This document shows positions 19,434 through 32,853 of a stretch of 64,000 nucleotides of DNA, piece after piece. Position 1 is the stretch's first letter. Every line of letters starts with the position of its first letter. The notes under the pieces were generated by a model. The model did no database searches, had not been told where the DNA came from, and saw only the letters and a list, made by a program, of their open reading frames with translations. Origin of the DNA: Eremothecium cymbalariae DBVPG#7215 (lineage: Eukaryota > Ascomycota > Saccharomycetes > Saccharomycetales > Saccharomycetaceae); NCBI RefSeq assembly GCF_000235365.1, contig NC_016456.1:62001-126000 (forward strand). The letters run 5' to 3'. The translations under genes were made by a program, and so were the position numbers.

Positions 19434-21125
19434 ATGTCGTTGGAAATAAAGAAGGAAGCTTCAGTTTCGAAGCAAGAGTTCAACGGGATGAAAGAAGTGA
19501 AGTCTAATGAGGAGACGTATAGGACGTCACACAGTAATTTGGAATCGCAGAATTCGGATGTGGTTTCAGATTATGAGCATAATCTGAAGAAAGGGCTGTC
19601 TAATAGGCATATCCAGCTGATTGCGCTTGGTGGATGTATTGGAACAGGGTTGTTTGTCGGGACATCATCAACGCTGACCCAGTGTGGGCCAGCCCCTCTT
19701 TTCTTATCATTTATCATTATTTCCACTATGGTGTATTGCATAATGTGTACATTAGCTGAGATGGTTTGTTATTTACCACAACAGGGTTCGGTGCCTGAGC
19801 TTGTGACGCGCTACGTGGACCCCAGTCTCGGGTTTGCAGCAGGATGGAATTATGCTTATTCATACGCTATGTTGGTGGCTACGGAGTTGACTGCTGCAGC
19901 AGGGATTGTGCGGTACTGGACGGATCAGGTGCCCCAGGGGGTGTGGATTACTATCTTTTTGATTGTGGTGGTGGTGCTGAATTTCTCAGCAGTGAGGTTT
20001 TATGGGGAGTCTGAATTTTGGTTTGCTTCACTGAAAATTATATGTATCCTTGCGTTGTTGGTTGTGAGCATTGTGATATTCTTTGGAGGTGCCCCAAATC
20101 ATGACAGAGTGGGCTTCCGTTATTGGAGGAACCCTGGAGCATTTGGATACCACATCACTGGCGGTAACCTGGGCCGGTTCTTGGACTTGTGGACAGCAAT
20201 CATTAAGTCCGCTTTCGCGTTCATCCTTTCTCCAGAGTTGGTTGGTCTGGCATGTGTGGAGGCTAAAGATACTAGAAGAAATATTGAGAAAGCGTCTCGG
20301 CGGTTTATCTACAGAATCATCTTTTTTTATTTGTCATCTTCTTTAATGATTGGTGTTATCGTCGCAAAGAACGACCACAACCTGTTACTAGCCTTGGAAG
20401 AAAACCGCCCAGGTGCTGCCTCGTCTCCATTCGTACAAGGAATTGCAAACTCAGGTATCCCTGTATTGAACCATGTCATTAACGTGGCTATTCTGACATC
20501 TGCCTGGTCGGCAGGTAACTCCTTCTTTTATGCATCATCAAGATCCATTTTGGCCCTCTCTAAGCAGGGCGATGCTCCGAAAATATTCTCAAAGATCAAT
20601 AGATTTGGTGTTCCCTATAATGCGGTGTTTTTATGCTCGTTAGTTGCTTGCTTGGCATACTTGAACGTCTCCAGTACTTCCTCGAAAGTCTTTCAATGGC
20701 TATCAAACATCTGCACCATCTCGGGTTTCATTGGCTGGTTCCTAATCGGTGTTGCATACATACGCTTCAGAAAGGCTATTTTGTTTAACAGGCTGTTGGA
20801 CAGAATCCCTTACAGGAGTCCCCTCCAGCCATTTAGCGCTTACTTTTTCACCATCGTAGTGGCAATTATCACTTTGACAAACGGCTATGTGGTCTTCATA
20901 AAGGGCCGCTGGGACTACAAGGACTTCTTAACAAGCTACATCTCTCTTCCAATATTCTTAGCATTCTACCTTGGTCACAAGACTATTTACAAAACGAGAT
21001 TTTGTATCCCTGTCGATCAGATAGACGTCATTACAGGGCTGGAGGAAGCAGAAGAAGAGGCGAAACTGTCTGTAGTACGTGTGCCTAAGAATGCTTGGGA
21101 AAAGTTTATCAACTGGTTATTGTGA
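19434..21125 (+). CDS. PUT4: Put4-type proline/amino acid permease
   Basis: The 563-residue product is a YAT-family amino acid permease with about 12 hydrophobic segments. The first follows HIQLIALGGCIGTGLFVGTS, the family signature. It resembles S. cerevisiae Put4 (proline, GABA) more than Gap1 or Dip5, for example at VWITIFLIVVVVLNFSAVRFYGESEFWFASLKI (residues about 170-205), PNHDRVGFRYW and ILTSAWSAGNSFFYASSRS. The N- and C-terminal tails are cytosolic and Lys-containing. I start at the ATG at 19434; the frame is open upstream from a GTG. It is not part of the S. cerevisiae DLD2-PCL9 or HNT1 neighbourhood. GATA boxes fit nitrogen control. Substrate assignment within the family is inferred. 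Confidence 0.85.
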   Translation: MSLEIKKEASVSKQEFNGMKEVKSNEETYRTSHSNLESQNSDVVSDYEHNLKKGLSNRHIQLIALGGCIGTGLFVGTSSTLTQCGPAPLFLSFIIISTMVYCIMCTLAEMVCYLPQQGSVPELVTRYVDPSLGFAAGWNYAYSYAMLVATELTAAAGIVRYWTDQVPQGVWITIFLIVVVVLNFSAVRFYGESEFWFASLKIICILALLVVSIVIFFGGAPNHDRVGFRYWRNPGAFGYHITGGNLGRFLDLWTAIIKSAFAFILSPELVGLACVEAKDTRRNIEKASRRFIYRIIFFYLSSSLMIGVIVAKNDHNLLLALEENRPGAASSPFVQGIANSGIPVLNHVINVAILTSAWSAGNSFFYASSRSILALSKQGDAPKIFSKINRFGVPYNAVFLCSLVACLAYLNVSSTSSKVFQWLSNICTISGFIGWFLIGVAYIRFRKAILFNRLLDRIPYRSPLQPFSAYFFTIVVAIITLTNGYVVFIKGRWDYKDFLTSYISLPIFLAFYLGHKTIYKTRFCIPVDQIDVITGLEEAEEEAKLSVVRVPKNAWEKFINWLL

Positions 21126-21576
21126 GTTACTAATCTATGCTGTTGCATATTTTGGTAAAAATGCTGGGGGCAGGCAATGTGGGGGTAGTTTCATTCCACT
21201 AATCCAAGTATTCTAGACTGGAAGAATAATAACATCCGGCAATCTACCACCGGCCACGGATATATACATCCCTCCCCCTGCCTATACGTGAGTGTTAATT
21301 CCAGTTTTTAACCTCTAGACTGTACAAAATTAAATACATTGCTGTTAGCTATTAATTATACCTCATATATAGCCTGCATTAACAAACTATCAACGTGCAT
21401 TTTGCTTTTCGTAATCGATTCTTACATCATTTGTAGCTGGGTCAAATAATTCGCATTTGCAGCTTTTTTTGAAAGGAATTTCACAAGACTTGCTCTTTCT
21501 CATAAAATAGTATCCAACAACCCATTACCATCCTCGATACTGCTTCAAACCAGAACCCAAATCAGTCCATACCGCA
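21126..21576. other. intergenic, PUT4 3' end/HNT1 promoter
   Basis: This contains the permease 3' UTR and the HNT1 promoter, with TATA-like runs. No other feature was recognised. Confidence 0.55.
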
Positions 21577-22118
21577 ATGTCATCTTCTGTAGCCCACGAA
21601 GCCGCCTGCATCTTCTGTAAAATCATCAAAGGTATGTTTGCTTTCTCATTCAACAACGGCTCCTTCGGAGCCGTGTGCCCAGCTGTCCGCAATCCCCTTA
21701 CTAACACCTTCCTCACGCAGGCGAAATCCCATCCTTTAAACTAATCGAAACCACACACTCATACTCTTTCCTCGACATACAACCAACAGCAGAGGCCCAC
21801 GCCCTCGTGATCCCAAAATACCATGCAGCCAAACTCCACAACGTCCCCGATGAGTACCTCACTGACACCCTGACCGTCGCTAAGCGCATCGTTCAAGCAA
21901 TCGGCTGCGACAAAGACGGCCCCGACGGCCCCGGTTACAACATTCTGCAGAACAACGGTCGCATCGCCCACCAGGAAGTCGACCATGTTCATTTCCATGT
22001 CATTCCCAAGACTGCGGTTGATTCCGGCCTGATCATCGAATGGCCCGCTCACCAAGCCGACTTTGATAAACTCGCCCAACTGCACAAGAAACTCACGAAC
22101 TCCCTTTCAAACCTCTAG
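21577..22118 (+). CDS. HNT1: Hnt1, HIT-family nucleoside phosphoramidase (spliced)
   Basis: The coding sequence joins 21577-21631 and 21721-22118, giving 150 residues. Hnt1 (YDL125C) is the HINT-type adenosine monophosphoramidase. Exon 1 encodes MSSSVAHEAACIFCKIIK, with the typical ACIFCKII start of HINT proteins. The junction codon gives KGEIPSFKLIET, and the catalytic His triad HVHFHVIPK lies near residue 115. The S. cerevisiae gene has an intron at the same place. In S. cerevisiae HNT1 also precedes CDC48 on the same strand. The unspliced frame is broken, so splicing is required. Confidence 0.95.
21632..21720 (+). other. HNT1 spliceosomal intron
   Basis: The 89-nt intron begins GTATGT, has the branch sequence TACTAAC at 21699-21705 and ends CAG. 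The branch A is 16 nt from the 3' end. Splicing restores the conserved KIIKGEIP sequence. Confidence 0.95.
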
Positions 22119-24989
<2,871 letters not shown>

Positions 24990-25400
24990 GCCAGATTGAT
25001 TTTCCAAATATTTGAAACAAAAAAATATCACTTTATAACCCATATTTTATAGGTCTACGAATAACTATTGTATATTCTACATAATATAAATATACCCCGT
25101 TGAAGAATTTGTTACATCGACGAGTCGTGTGCTACCACATATCTGCATGAAGGATAAGATAATAGTTATGATGCCCAACCAGGGGAATTAAAAACTGCTT
25201 ATGTAACTTACATGTTATCACTTAGTCCACCTCCTAGGGTGGACTTTATTTACTTTTGGAGTGCTTTTGAAAATCTCCATGACAAATCAAAAGAAATAGC
25301 CTTAAACCAGGAATATACTTGATTTAATCTCCGTGGAGTATATCCTGAGGCTATAAAATATTAAAAAAATGAAAATGATACCAATGCAAAACACATAATT
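24990..25400. other. convergent intergenic region, CDC48/PCL
   Basis: This contains two 3' UTRs. It has a perfect 8-bp inverted repeat (25224-25245) and a longer imperfect stem (25296-25354), both reported as findings. They may be transcript 3'-end structures. Confidence 0.55.
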
Positions 25401-26345
25401 TTATATTCGTGAAGGATCACTCGAAAATGAGACCCAATTTGATCTTTTTAACCCAGAAGTAACATTGGTGGCTAGCTTCTTGCGTTGGACATATTTCTCA
25501 ACTTCTATGTCCTTATTTCTTTCTAATTTAGAATATAAGATTATGGGCCTAGTAATACGTTTTTTAGATCCATATTCAGAATTGACATTAGCCTCACGTA
25601 ATGGCAACACCTTCTGCTTGCGTTCTTCCTCTATGCATTGCGTTTTAAAATAACAGTAACTGGTAGATACTGCTGTGCGTTGTGTATTTCTCGAACTTGT
25701 TGTAGACAACGTGGAAATAGTGTTAGATGATCCTAAGGAGGGAATAGAGAGGTTTGAAGTGCTAGAATATATGCTGTTATTTTTTAGGATGAATTCCTTG
25801 GAATTGTTCGACAATGGTATATCATAGAGGATTTGAGCTTGCTTTTTATCAGCTATAACCAACTCCTTAATTGGCTTCAAAAAATATGAGAGGCAAGTAA
25901 TCAAATCCTTATTTGTAATCAATAGATCCCAGTTGAAGTATTCCAGTAATTCGCGCTCTACCGTATTTACCTCACGCAAACTGAGGAGACTATTTGTATA
26001 CTGACACCAATGCTTGTTCATTGGGGATGAATCATTTAAATTCTTAGAAGCAAGAATCAAGCATCCAAGAAAGATCCTATGTCTTGTTGTCTCAATGCCA
26101 TGAACATTTGGAGGAATAATAGACCTTAGTCTCGTCAGATACACCACCGTAGACATCAAAGTTGGCGTTTGAACATTAGATTTGTTTATCAAACCCTTTA
26201 TAAAATCCACAAGAGAAAGAATGGGTTCGGAAGAACTGCAACTCTTGACCTGGATGATCGAAGCGGTAGTGGATGCCAAAAAATGCACCATCTCAATCGA
26301 AACCGGCAATTTATTGAACCGTAGAAGAGCTTCATAATCCGACAT
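25401..26345 (-). CDS. PCL2: Pho85 cyclin, Pcl2/Pcl9 type
   Basis: The 314-residue product is the single counterpart of the S. cerevisiae duplicates PCL2 (YDL127W) and PCL9 (YDL179W), G1 cyclins of the Pho85 kinase acting in polarity and morphogenesis. The cyclin box spans residues about 15-160, recognisable as TPTLMSTVVYLTRLRSIIPP, RIFLGCLILASKNLNDSSP and VNTVERELLEYFNWDLLITNKDL. The C-terminal third is Ser/Thr-rich and less conserved, ending in a basic segment. It converges with CDC48 and precedes VCX1 on the same strand, combining the neighbours of both S. cerevisiae copies. Confidence 0.92.
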   Translation of the reverse strand: MSDYEALLRFNKLPVSIEMVHFLASTTASIIQVKSCSSSEPILSLVDFIKGLINKSNVQTPTLMSTVVYLTRLRSIIPPNVHGIETTRHRIFLGCLILASKNLNDSSPMNKHWCQYTNSLLSLREVNTVERELLEYFNWDLLITNKDLITCLSYFLKPIKELVIADKKQAQILYDIPLSNNSKEFILKNNSIYSSTSNLSIPSLGSSNTISTLSTTSSRNTQRTAVSTSYCYFKTQCIEEERKQKVLPLREANVNSEYGSKKRITRPIILYSKLERNKDIEVEKYVQRKKLATNVTSGLKRSNWVSFSSDPSRI

Positions 26346-27182
26346 GTTGTATTAAAATAGCAATGGTCTTTCTAACGAATGAATTTTTTATGCAACAAGC
26401 AATACGTTCAAGCAATGATCCTGCCAAATAAGGCCTGCCTCCTTTCAAATAATAAATTCTTCGTTTCAAGAAACCCTCTTTTTCGACAACTTAGATTCCC
26501 GTAACCTAGCTTAATTTATATCGATTTAATTATAACCTGCTAATATGTCGATATCCAAATAAGAATAAAGAAAATAGCTAGCCAAAACATTTAATATCAA
26601 ACTGGTCAACAACTATGTAAAATCAAAAGTCATTTCGTTTTCGGCAATTATCCTGCAGAAACCAGCGATACATCTCGAAACTAACATCTAATCAACGGCT
26701 TGCACAAGGAGATACAACTTCCAAACGAGAAATTTCAAAACGCACTGCTGTTACTAATGCTCCAATACTTTTTAAGCATATTATTATTATTGATGTCATT
26801 TCCGGACTCCCCTATAATCCAACAACAAACAAACATATACCAGCTCTCAATGCTGCATATAAAATTCCTATTCCGGTATATGCAGCAAAGTTGCATAGCT
26901 TTACCTTTATAGACTATTTTAATTATTTTCTTTTCGTGTTCTTCGAGAAGCCTGTAATAGTAATTACTCGTCTCCACTGAACAGTGGAGACATTAGATCA
27001 ACCCATATAAGGTGTAATATATACTATGTTATTACAGAGTAGGAGCAGCATTTTTCTTCAAGTCGCGTCAGGAGATTTTAACAACACGCATATGCACGCT
27101 TGAGCAGGTATTTCTCGAGAAATTTATAACCTTATTTCCTTAACCAGCCAGCCTCGAGGAATACACAACCAAAAGTGGTAAT
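26346..27182. other. intergenic, PCL promoter/VCX1 3' end
   Basis: This stretch carries the cyclin promoter and the VCX1 3' region. A perfect 10-bp inverted repeat lies at 26970-26991 and an ATTTCTCGAGAAAT palindrome near 27109. No ORF is convincing. Confidence 0.55.
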
Positions 27183-28397
27183 TTAGTGGAAAGCATCTAC
27201 AGCTTGCACATCAGGGTAATAGAAAAAGGCCAAGGCAATTAAGGTGTACATTGCCAAAGACATGACTCCCTCTAACCAGTTAGATTCACCGTCTAGAATC
27301 AAGTAGTTCGATAAGAACACGCTTGTAAATAGTGTAGCTGTTTCGAAGGTCGAAAAATTTAATGTCATTGGGACGTCGATCCACCAGCCAATTAATACCA
27401 TAAATGGGGTAACAAAGAGAGATATTTGTAAGGAGGACCCAATAGCGACACTTAGAGCTAGCGACATGTTGTCTTTCATTGCTACAATGACACTTGTGAC
27501 ATGTTCAGCTGCATTGCCTACAATGGGGATGACTATTAGGCCAATAAAGGTTTTTGAGAGACCGGAAGAGGCTACTATGTCATCAATGCTACCGACTAAG
27601 AAGTCTGCGGCTAGGGAAACCAAAACGGTGGAAACGAATAGGAACCCTATGGAAGACCTTACTGATAAGGAATCTCCTTTCATTTTTCTGCTCAGATCTT
27701 CTATTTCTTCTCCTTGATGTTCAAACATTTCTTTATGTGTGAACAACTGGAAGAATAGGAACAATAAGTAGACTAGTAACAAAACAATTGATGTGCTACG
27801 TGAGAGACTTAAGATCTTATCGTCGATCATTATCATTGTTTCCTTGGTATTTCCAGGAACTGTGGCTTTGAATGCTGCAGGGATTAGTAAAGAAGCGCAA
27901 GAAATGGCCAATAACGAGCTCATTGTCTGTGCTGCTGTTTGATTAAACTTCTGTTGAGTTCTCTTGTAACCTCCAAATAAAAAACAGAACCCCAAAACTA
28001 GCAATAGATTAGAAAGCAACGATCCCAACATTGATGCCTGAACGATCCGGACCTGGCCACGCTTTAGTGCAATGATACACACAATTAGCTCCACTGCATT
28101 TCCCAACGTCGCATTCAAAAGCCCTCCAAGGGTGCTGCCTGCCTTACTTGCTACTTGTTCCGTAGCATACGCTAATATAGCAGCTAAAGGAATAATTGCT
28201 AAAAAGTTGAGGACAAAGACCCAGGTGGATGACCATTCCTTTAAACCAAAAAGTAGACCTAATGGGATGAAAACCAACAAATAATTTACTGGAGATGAAA
28301 AGAATACAATTTTAGAATCACGGAGAACTTTCTTCAATATTCCAATTTTCTTTGGCCTGCCGTTTGACTCATGTAATAATGGTGTATGAAGATTCAT
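27183..28397 (-). CDS. VCX1: Vcx1 vacuolar Ca2+/H+ exchanger
   Basis: The 404-residue product is a CaCA-family H+/Ca2+ antiporter, close in length to Vcx1 (YDL128W, 411). About 11 transmembrane segments are visible. The two alpha repeats contain the cation-binding motifs GNAVELIV (first half, residues about 103-110) and GNAAEHVTS (second half), with the essential Glu residues present. An acidic/charged loop ([21 protein letters not shown]) separates the halves. It uses the proton gradient made by the V-ATPase, whose catalytic subunit VMA1 lies 18 kb away, to load Ca2+ into the vacuole. Confidence 0.97.
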   Translation of the reverse strand: MNLHTPLLHESNGRPKKIGILKKVLRDSKIVFFSSPVNYLLVFIPLGLLFGLKEWSSTWVFVLNFLAIIPLAAILAYATEQVASKAGSTLGGLLNATLGNAVELIVCIIALKRGQVRIVQASMLGSLLSNLLLVLGFCFLFGGYKRTQQKFNQTAAQTMSSLLAISCASLLIPAAFKATVPGNTKETMIMIDDKILSLSRSTSIVLLLVYLLFLFFQLFTHKEMFEHQGEEIEDLSRKMKGDSLSVRSSIGFLFVSTVLVSLAADFLVGSIDDIVASSGLSKTFIGLIVIPIVGNAAEHVTSVIVAMKDNMSLALSVAIGSSLQISLFVTPFMVLIGWWIDVPMTLNFSTFETATLFTSVFLSNYLILDGESNWLEGVMSLAMYTLIALAFFYYPDVQAVDAFH

Positions 28398-29141
28398 AAT
28401 GCTTCACTTAGATAACTAAGTCGTTTATCGAAATTTCAGAAAACGTTGCAGTTCAGCTTCCTGAATGATACCAGCAATTCTTATTATATAAAATAATTAA
28501 AACGAAACGGGATTGCTATATCCTTTAATCTGCTAATTAAAAGGTCCAGAATGTGGTTTCTGAAAGGTATTGCTGAAACAGAAGAAGGTTGGAAATGTCA
28601 GAAAAAGAATACTAGTATTTGCAAAAAATACTAAGACGATTTACATACCAAATGTTTGTGGCTAAAATATACAAGACTTCAGGGATAAGTACATAGAATT
28701 ACTGTTTTGATGTATATAAAATTTGTGGGGGTGGATGGGAATATTGTTTACACATGATATCGAATCTTGTAGGGTCAGGTCAATACGGGTTTGTAGAAGT
28801 GCCTTATGTAGTTATAACGGTCCTATGATTTTCAATGGAATAGCAAAGCCTGTTATCGCAGTTAAAATTTCCAAAGCCCCAAAATGCCATTTTTGCAGAA
28901 TTAACATATCTCCACTGCCCTTCGTTGCAAAATGTCGGAATGTAGAGAAGTAGCTTCTTCAACATCTCAGAGACTTCAGGAATAAACTCAGTTAAATAGT
29001 CTGTTATCTCGTGTATTTTTTCTTACGTAAAAGGGGTGCTTTTGCTTACATATATGTGTACGCTTAATGCTAAAGATACCCATTACATCTTCAGTATAGA
29101 TGAATGGATGAATGAATGAATGAATGTGATATGCAAATTAA
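28398..29141. other. intergenic, VCX1 promoter/YDL180W-like 3' end
   Basis: AT-rich stretch with a short GAAT tandem repeat at about 29108-29126 just before the YDL180W-like stop. No gene is supported. Confidence 0.55.
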
Positions 29142-30623
29142 TTACGACATAATCAATTGCTTGTTGGTTGTCAATACTCCCGTTAGGAAAATAAGAGTGG
29201 ACCATAAGGCTGTTCCACTGACAAGGAACCAACGGTTAGATGCCAAAAGCCTCCAGCGGTGGATTATATTCCTGGATAGGGCCAAAATCCTGTTAACTTC
29301 ATCGGTTTCATTGAGTGAATTTTGAGTGTAAGTTGAATCCACCACAAGAAACGTATCTGGGTCTGAGGAGACCATGTAAAGATTTGTCGGGTTAGGGGAA
29401 GACAGCGTGGATTTCATATGTGATTCACGTCTTGATAGTGAGCTCTCATGGGGCTCTTCCATCGGCTCATCCTTCCAAAAGAATAGGAAAGAGTGGTATA
29501 AGAAATTAGCTGTTGACAACGGGCCAACTACCACTAGAAGGAAGAGGAGAAAGCGCCTTTCTCCGAAATAAATAACAGGTTTCGTGAAGAGCTTGTCATG
29601 CCCAGGGACGTAGATGAAATATATGGAGCTAATCAACGCTTGTCCTATAGTATCAAGTAAGTGACACAAAATAATCACATCCGCTATGAGTACTTTCTGC
29701 CAAAAGAACTTCCAGGAATGTATTTTACTGAAAAACATAGTATCAGAAGCGTTGCCAAGCGGATTATACATAGTTTTAAAATTAGGATCGTTGATCCGCA
29801 TGCGATTACATCCTTCGAGGTCCTTGAGGAAATTCATGCTATCCGTAGAAAATGCAACAACAACAACATCCTCTTCCTCGTCTTGATCATCCGCATTGAC
29901 ACCATGGGGGAAGGTACCATAGCCAAGTTCCGTAATTCCAGAGGTACGATTTATATTTGCCTGGTATATATTGTCGGAGATTTTTGATGATTGGCGCCTA
30001 ACATCCACACACTTGGACAGAGAAATAGTCTTTCTCATCGACGCAAGCTCTTCCTTTTGCAAACAATCAAGCAAATATTTACTCTCGTATGCCTTTGTCG
30101 CATTATACTCGCTATCAGTTGTTTCTTCAAATAAACTTACAGCCAATAAAATAGTAAGCGCAATCTCACTCAAAGCCCAAGAAAGACCAAAGATGTAACT
30201 TTGCTTTGGAATAATATGCCACACCAGATCATTGTCATGGTCACCACCAAGTTCCTCATGCACTTCCTGCTGAGGGTACGCCAAAGAAACCACAATCAAA
30301 AGCATAAACCAATCGCTGAAAGGATAGTCAACCAGCATATTCAAAAATGAAAAACTCGACGTAGAAGTCAAATTCAGAATGAACGTCTTAAAGAAGCATA
30401 ATAGTATTGGTGATAAAAATCCCAACAGCGATGTGCGAAAGTAGTCCTGCGAATTGGGCCTGAACATCGATGGGTCATTATACTGTGCAAAGAAAAGCTG
30501 CGAGCCTAAATATGCGATTATTATTACTGCAAACAAATTCAAGGTCGTAATCACGCTAGCATGCGGCTTCGAAGAAAGTATCAATGGCATATAATATGAA
30601 GCCCAGTAATTTATCCGAGTCAT
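29142..30623 (-). CDS. YDL180W-like multi-spanning membrane protein
   Basis: The 493-residue product has about eight hydrophobic segments in two groups: residues about 10-160 and 300-490. A hydrophilic Ser/Asp-rich region (about 185-285) lies between them. It clearly matches S. cerevisiae YDL180W, a vacuolar membrane protein of unknown function. Examples are YNDPSMFRPNSQDYFRTSLLG near residue 50, IIPKQSYIFGLSWALSE, and the C-terminal end LVFLTG-like segment. The ATG at 30623 matches the YDL180W start (MTRINYWASYYMP against MVRLNHAASYFMP); the 20 codons upstream begin with a TTG and are rejected. It follows VCX1 on the same strand. Confidence 0.93.
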   Translation of the reverse strand: MTRINYWASYYMPLILSSKPHASVITTLNLFAVIIIAYLGSQLFFAQYNDPSMFRPNSQDYFRTSLLGFLSPILLCFFKTFILNLTSTSSFSFLNMLVDYPFSDWFMLLIVVSLAYPQQEVHEELGGDHDNDLVWHIIPKQSYIFGLSWALSEIALTILLAVSLFEETTDSEYNATKAYESKYLLDCLQKEELASMRKTISLSKCVDVRRQSSKISDNIYQANINRTSGITELGYGTFPHGVNADDQDEEEDVVVVAFSTDSMNFLKDLEGCNRMRINDPNFKTMYNPLGNASDTMFFSKIHSWKFFWQKVLIADVIILCHLLDTIGQALISSIYFIYVPGHDKLFTKPVIYFGERRFLLFLLVVVGPLSTANFLYHSFLFFWKDEPMEEPHESSLSRRESHMKSTLSSPNPTNLYMVSSDPDTFLVVDSTYTQNSLNETDEVNRILALSRNIIHRWRLLASNRWFLVSGTALWSTLIFLTGVLTTNKQLIMS

Positions 30624-32082
30624 TATTATTATTATTAGCAAGCAGGCGAGAAATAACCAAACAAAAATCCACCCCCTCCTCAACTTGTATGTGTATGTGC
30701 GCCAACGTATTTTATCCCACTGCTGCCTTTCTCTAAATTATCTTAACGCAATGATCCTACTCAAACAGAATCCTTCCAATTTACATTTAAAGACCAAAAA
30801 GATCAGAAAATATATTTCAAACAACCTCCTGAATATATTCCAGAGGCCAATTCGTGCTCCAAGTAGGTGGATGATGACTTCATTAATTGTATGAGAGGTG
30901 GCTACTTAAATGTCAGGCTTTTTTGGGATATAAAAAAAAAGCAATTTTTGAAATACCGAATTTGTTTACCCGGATATCACTGGTTGATGCCTCTTGAGCC
31001 TGGCGTCAGCATTCTCGGGCATCACCACCACATGCAGCTCAAGACATATCACCAAGCTTTAAAGGCAGGTACAGGTTCTTACAATTACGGCTTGGGGCTT
31101 GCAGGTGTGTGTGCCCACCGCAGCCCAAGGGGTGGGTGATCATGGGGGTTGTTTTAGGGATTTTATATATGAAAGTAGGATTTCTTGGGTTTTGATCAGG
31201 TAGGTAATAAGATGGCCGCCTCAGATTGTGACAGCCGAAGAGCGTAAGAAGCAGTAGGTGAAAGTTAGTGCAGTTTCTGTTTAAGGCTTTTTACCTATTG
31301 TTTACCCTTCGGAAGGTTGGTCAGGCAGGTTTATAATGTATATGTAGGTCGCACAGTGTGACAAGGGATGTTTGCAGACGGTGTTGGACAGGCACGGATT
31401 CTCAAACAGATCTTCGTAAAAACTGGCGAGGAATGTCGATGTTAAGGGTCAATTACGCCCGATTGTCAGATGAGGCAATGCGAGGCAAGACGTATGTCTT
31501 TAACACCATATATAAGAGCAACAGGGGGGCGGAGGTAAGGGGGTAGCTAACTGGGGAAGTTATGTAGATCGAGTATAGCATGCAAGCCAGCCAAGGGTAA
31601 ATAATACAATTTAACATTATTACTTATTCTATAGCAATCTAGAAGCAAAGAAATTGAAATCGTATCTGGTGGATGAGGCAAGTTATCTCATACAACAAAT
31701 AATAAAAAAGGGGACAACATGAAGATTATCGACTCTGTGTAGCAACGGCTAATGGGATATTTGTAGGAGGTTGTGTGTGGATGGAAGTATGCAGTATTTA
31801 TAAAAACAGGATATGGGAAAGCAAAACATACATAGTGTGTTCGTCGTTGTGTTTGTTGTATAACGAAATTTTATAGAAAGTAATGTTACAATCCCAGATA
31901 ATAATGGAAGATAGTGAATGGGTGGATAGAAAACTTTTGGGCGAGCTGAAGGTCGCAGTGAATAGGAAGAAGCATGCGGGGGGAGTAAAATAAATAAACA
32001 ATGAATGTCACGGAACAGATGGCCAACCATACGTGTTGGGAAGTTTGAGGACAAAGGTGATAACAAAAACCCTCGCCGAGCG
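30624..32082. other. long intergenic, YDL180W-like/YDL129W-like
   Basis: Almost 1.5 kb without a convincing gene. Short ORFs here (for example 30867-31139) have no recognisable family. G-rich stretches and an AGATGGCCGCC sequence (about 31211) occur; a similar string stands in the RPL41 promoter (about 44697). No tRNA fold was found. Confidence 0.5.
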
Positions 32083-32853
32083 CTACAGTCTTTCCAGGTG
32101 GAACACCCTCACAAACCCACTCTTGGAAGGGTTGTCCGGCTTACGCCTCATACGGGGATGTGGTTTTGTATTCTCCACCAACTTAAACGACTTTGGAGAC
32201 GTCAACAGCGTAGACTTCTTTTTCGTTTGATTTGCTCCCAGCATGGAAACCCTCTTCACGGACATAGACGAAAGCAGCGGCGCCGGCGCCGCTGCAGAAG
32301 TCTTCTGCTCCAGCCTGTTCTTAAAGAACTCTGCCTCCTTTTTGATCAGATTATTCTCCACCATCAGTCGCGAGTCCCACACGCTTTTACTCTGTGAAAG
32401 CTGTGATAACTGTGCCTGCAAGGACCAATGCGAAATCGCCGTCAGAGACTTGTTTAACACACACAGCACCTCCTCTTTATTAACCTCCTCAGGCTCCCCG
32501 CTCTTAAACTGGTTGATGATCCTAGTAATCTGCAACTTCAACTCCCGCGTATTCGCCAACGACGGTTCCAGATCCATCTCTTCCTTGGTGCTACTGCAAG
32601 CGTCAGCGCCGTCGTTATTCCTCAGATTACCCTCACGCTCGCAAACGACCCCCGGCGCCTCCTCCAAAACCCCCAATGACTTCCGAACCCCCTGCTCCGG
32701 CCCCCCCTGCTCCCGCTCCTCCTCTACCAAAACCCCACCGTCCTTTATAACCATCACCAACTCGCCCCCTCCACTCTCCACCCCTGACAACCTACTAGGC
32801 TCCTCAGGCGTAATGGCCTGCACCGACGACGCCTTGCCACCAACCATCACCAT
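32083..32853 (-). CDS. YDL129W-like uncharacterised protein
   Basis: The 256-residue product is hydrophilic. The first 100 residues are Gly/Glu-rich and look disordered. A helical segment (residues about 100-185) contains ELKLQITRIINQFKSGEPEE and KSVWDSRLMVENNLIKKEAEF. A basic tail with PHPRMRRKPDNPSKSG follows. I assign it to YDL129W by position only: it lies between VCX1 (YDL128W) and RPP1B (YDL130W) on their strand. The function is unknown. A long antisense ORF (32243-33208) overlaps it and appears to be a shadow. ATG at 32853, TAG at 32083-32085. Confidence 0.62.
   Translation of the reverse strand: MVMVGGKASSVQAITPEEPSRLSGVESGGGELVMVIKDGGVLVEEEREQGGPEQGVRKSLGVLEEAPGVVCEREGNLRNNDGADACSSTKEEMDLEPSLANTRELKLQITRIINQFKSGEPEEVNKEEVLCVLNKSLTAISHWSLQAQLSQLSQSKSVWDSRLMVENNLIKKEAEFFKNRLEQKTSAAAPAPLLSSMSVKRVSMLGANQTKKKSTLLTSPKSFKLVENTKPHPRMRRKPDNPSKSGFVRVFHLERL

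Noticed and set aside
30624..30683. 20-codon N-terminal extension of the YDL180W-like protein
   Set aside because: It starts at TTG and does not match the homologue, whose start aligns with the ATG at 30623.
30867..31139. 90-codon ORF in the YDL180W-like upstream gap
   Set aside because: No family and low-complexity composition; the frame ends in a G-rich stretch and has no promoter elements I can name.
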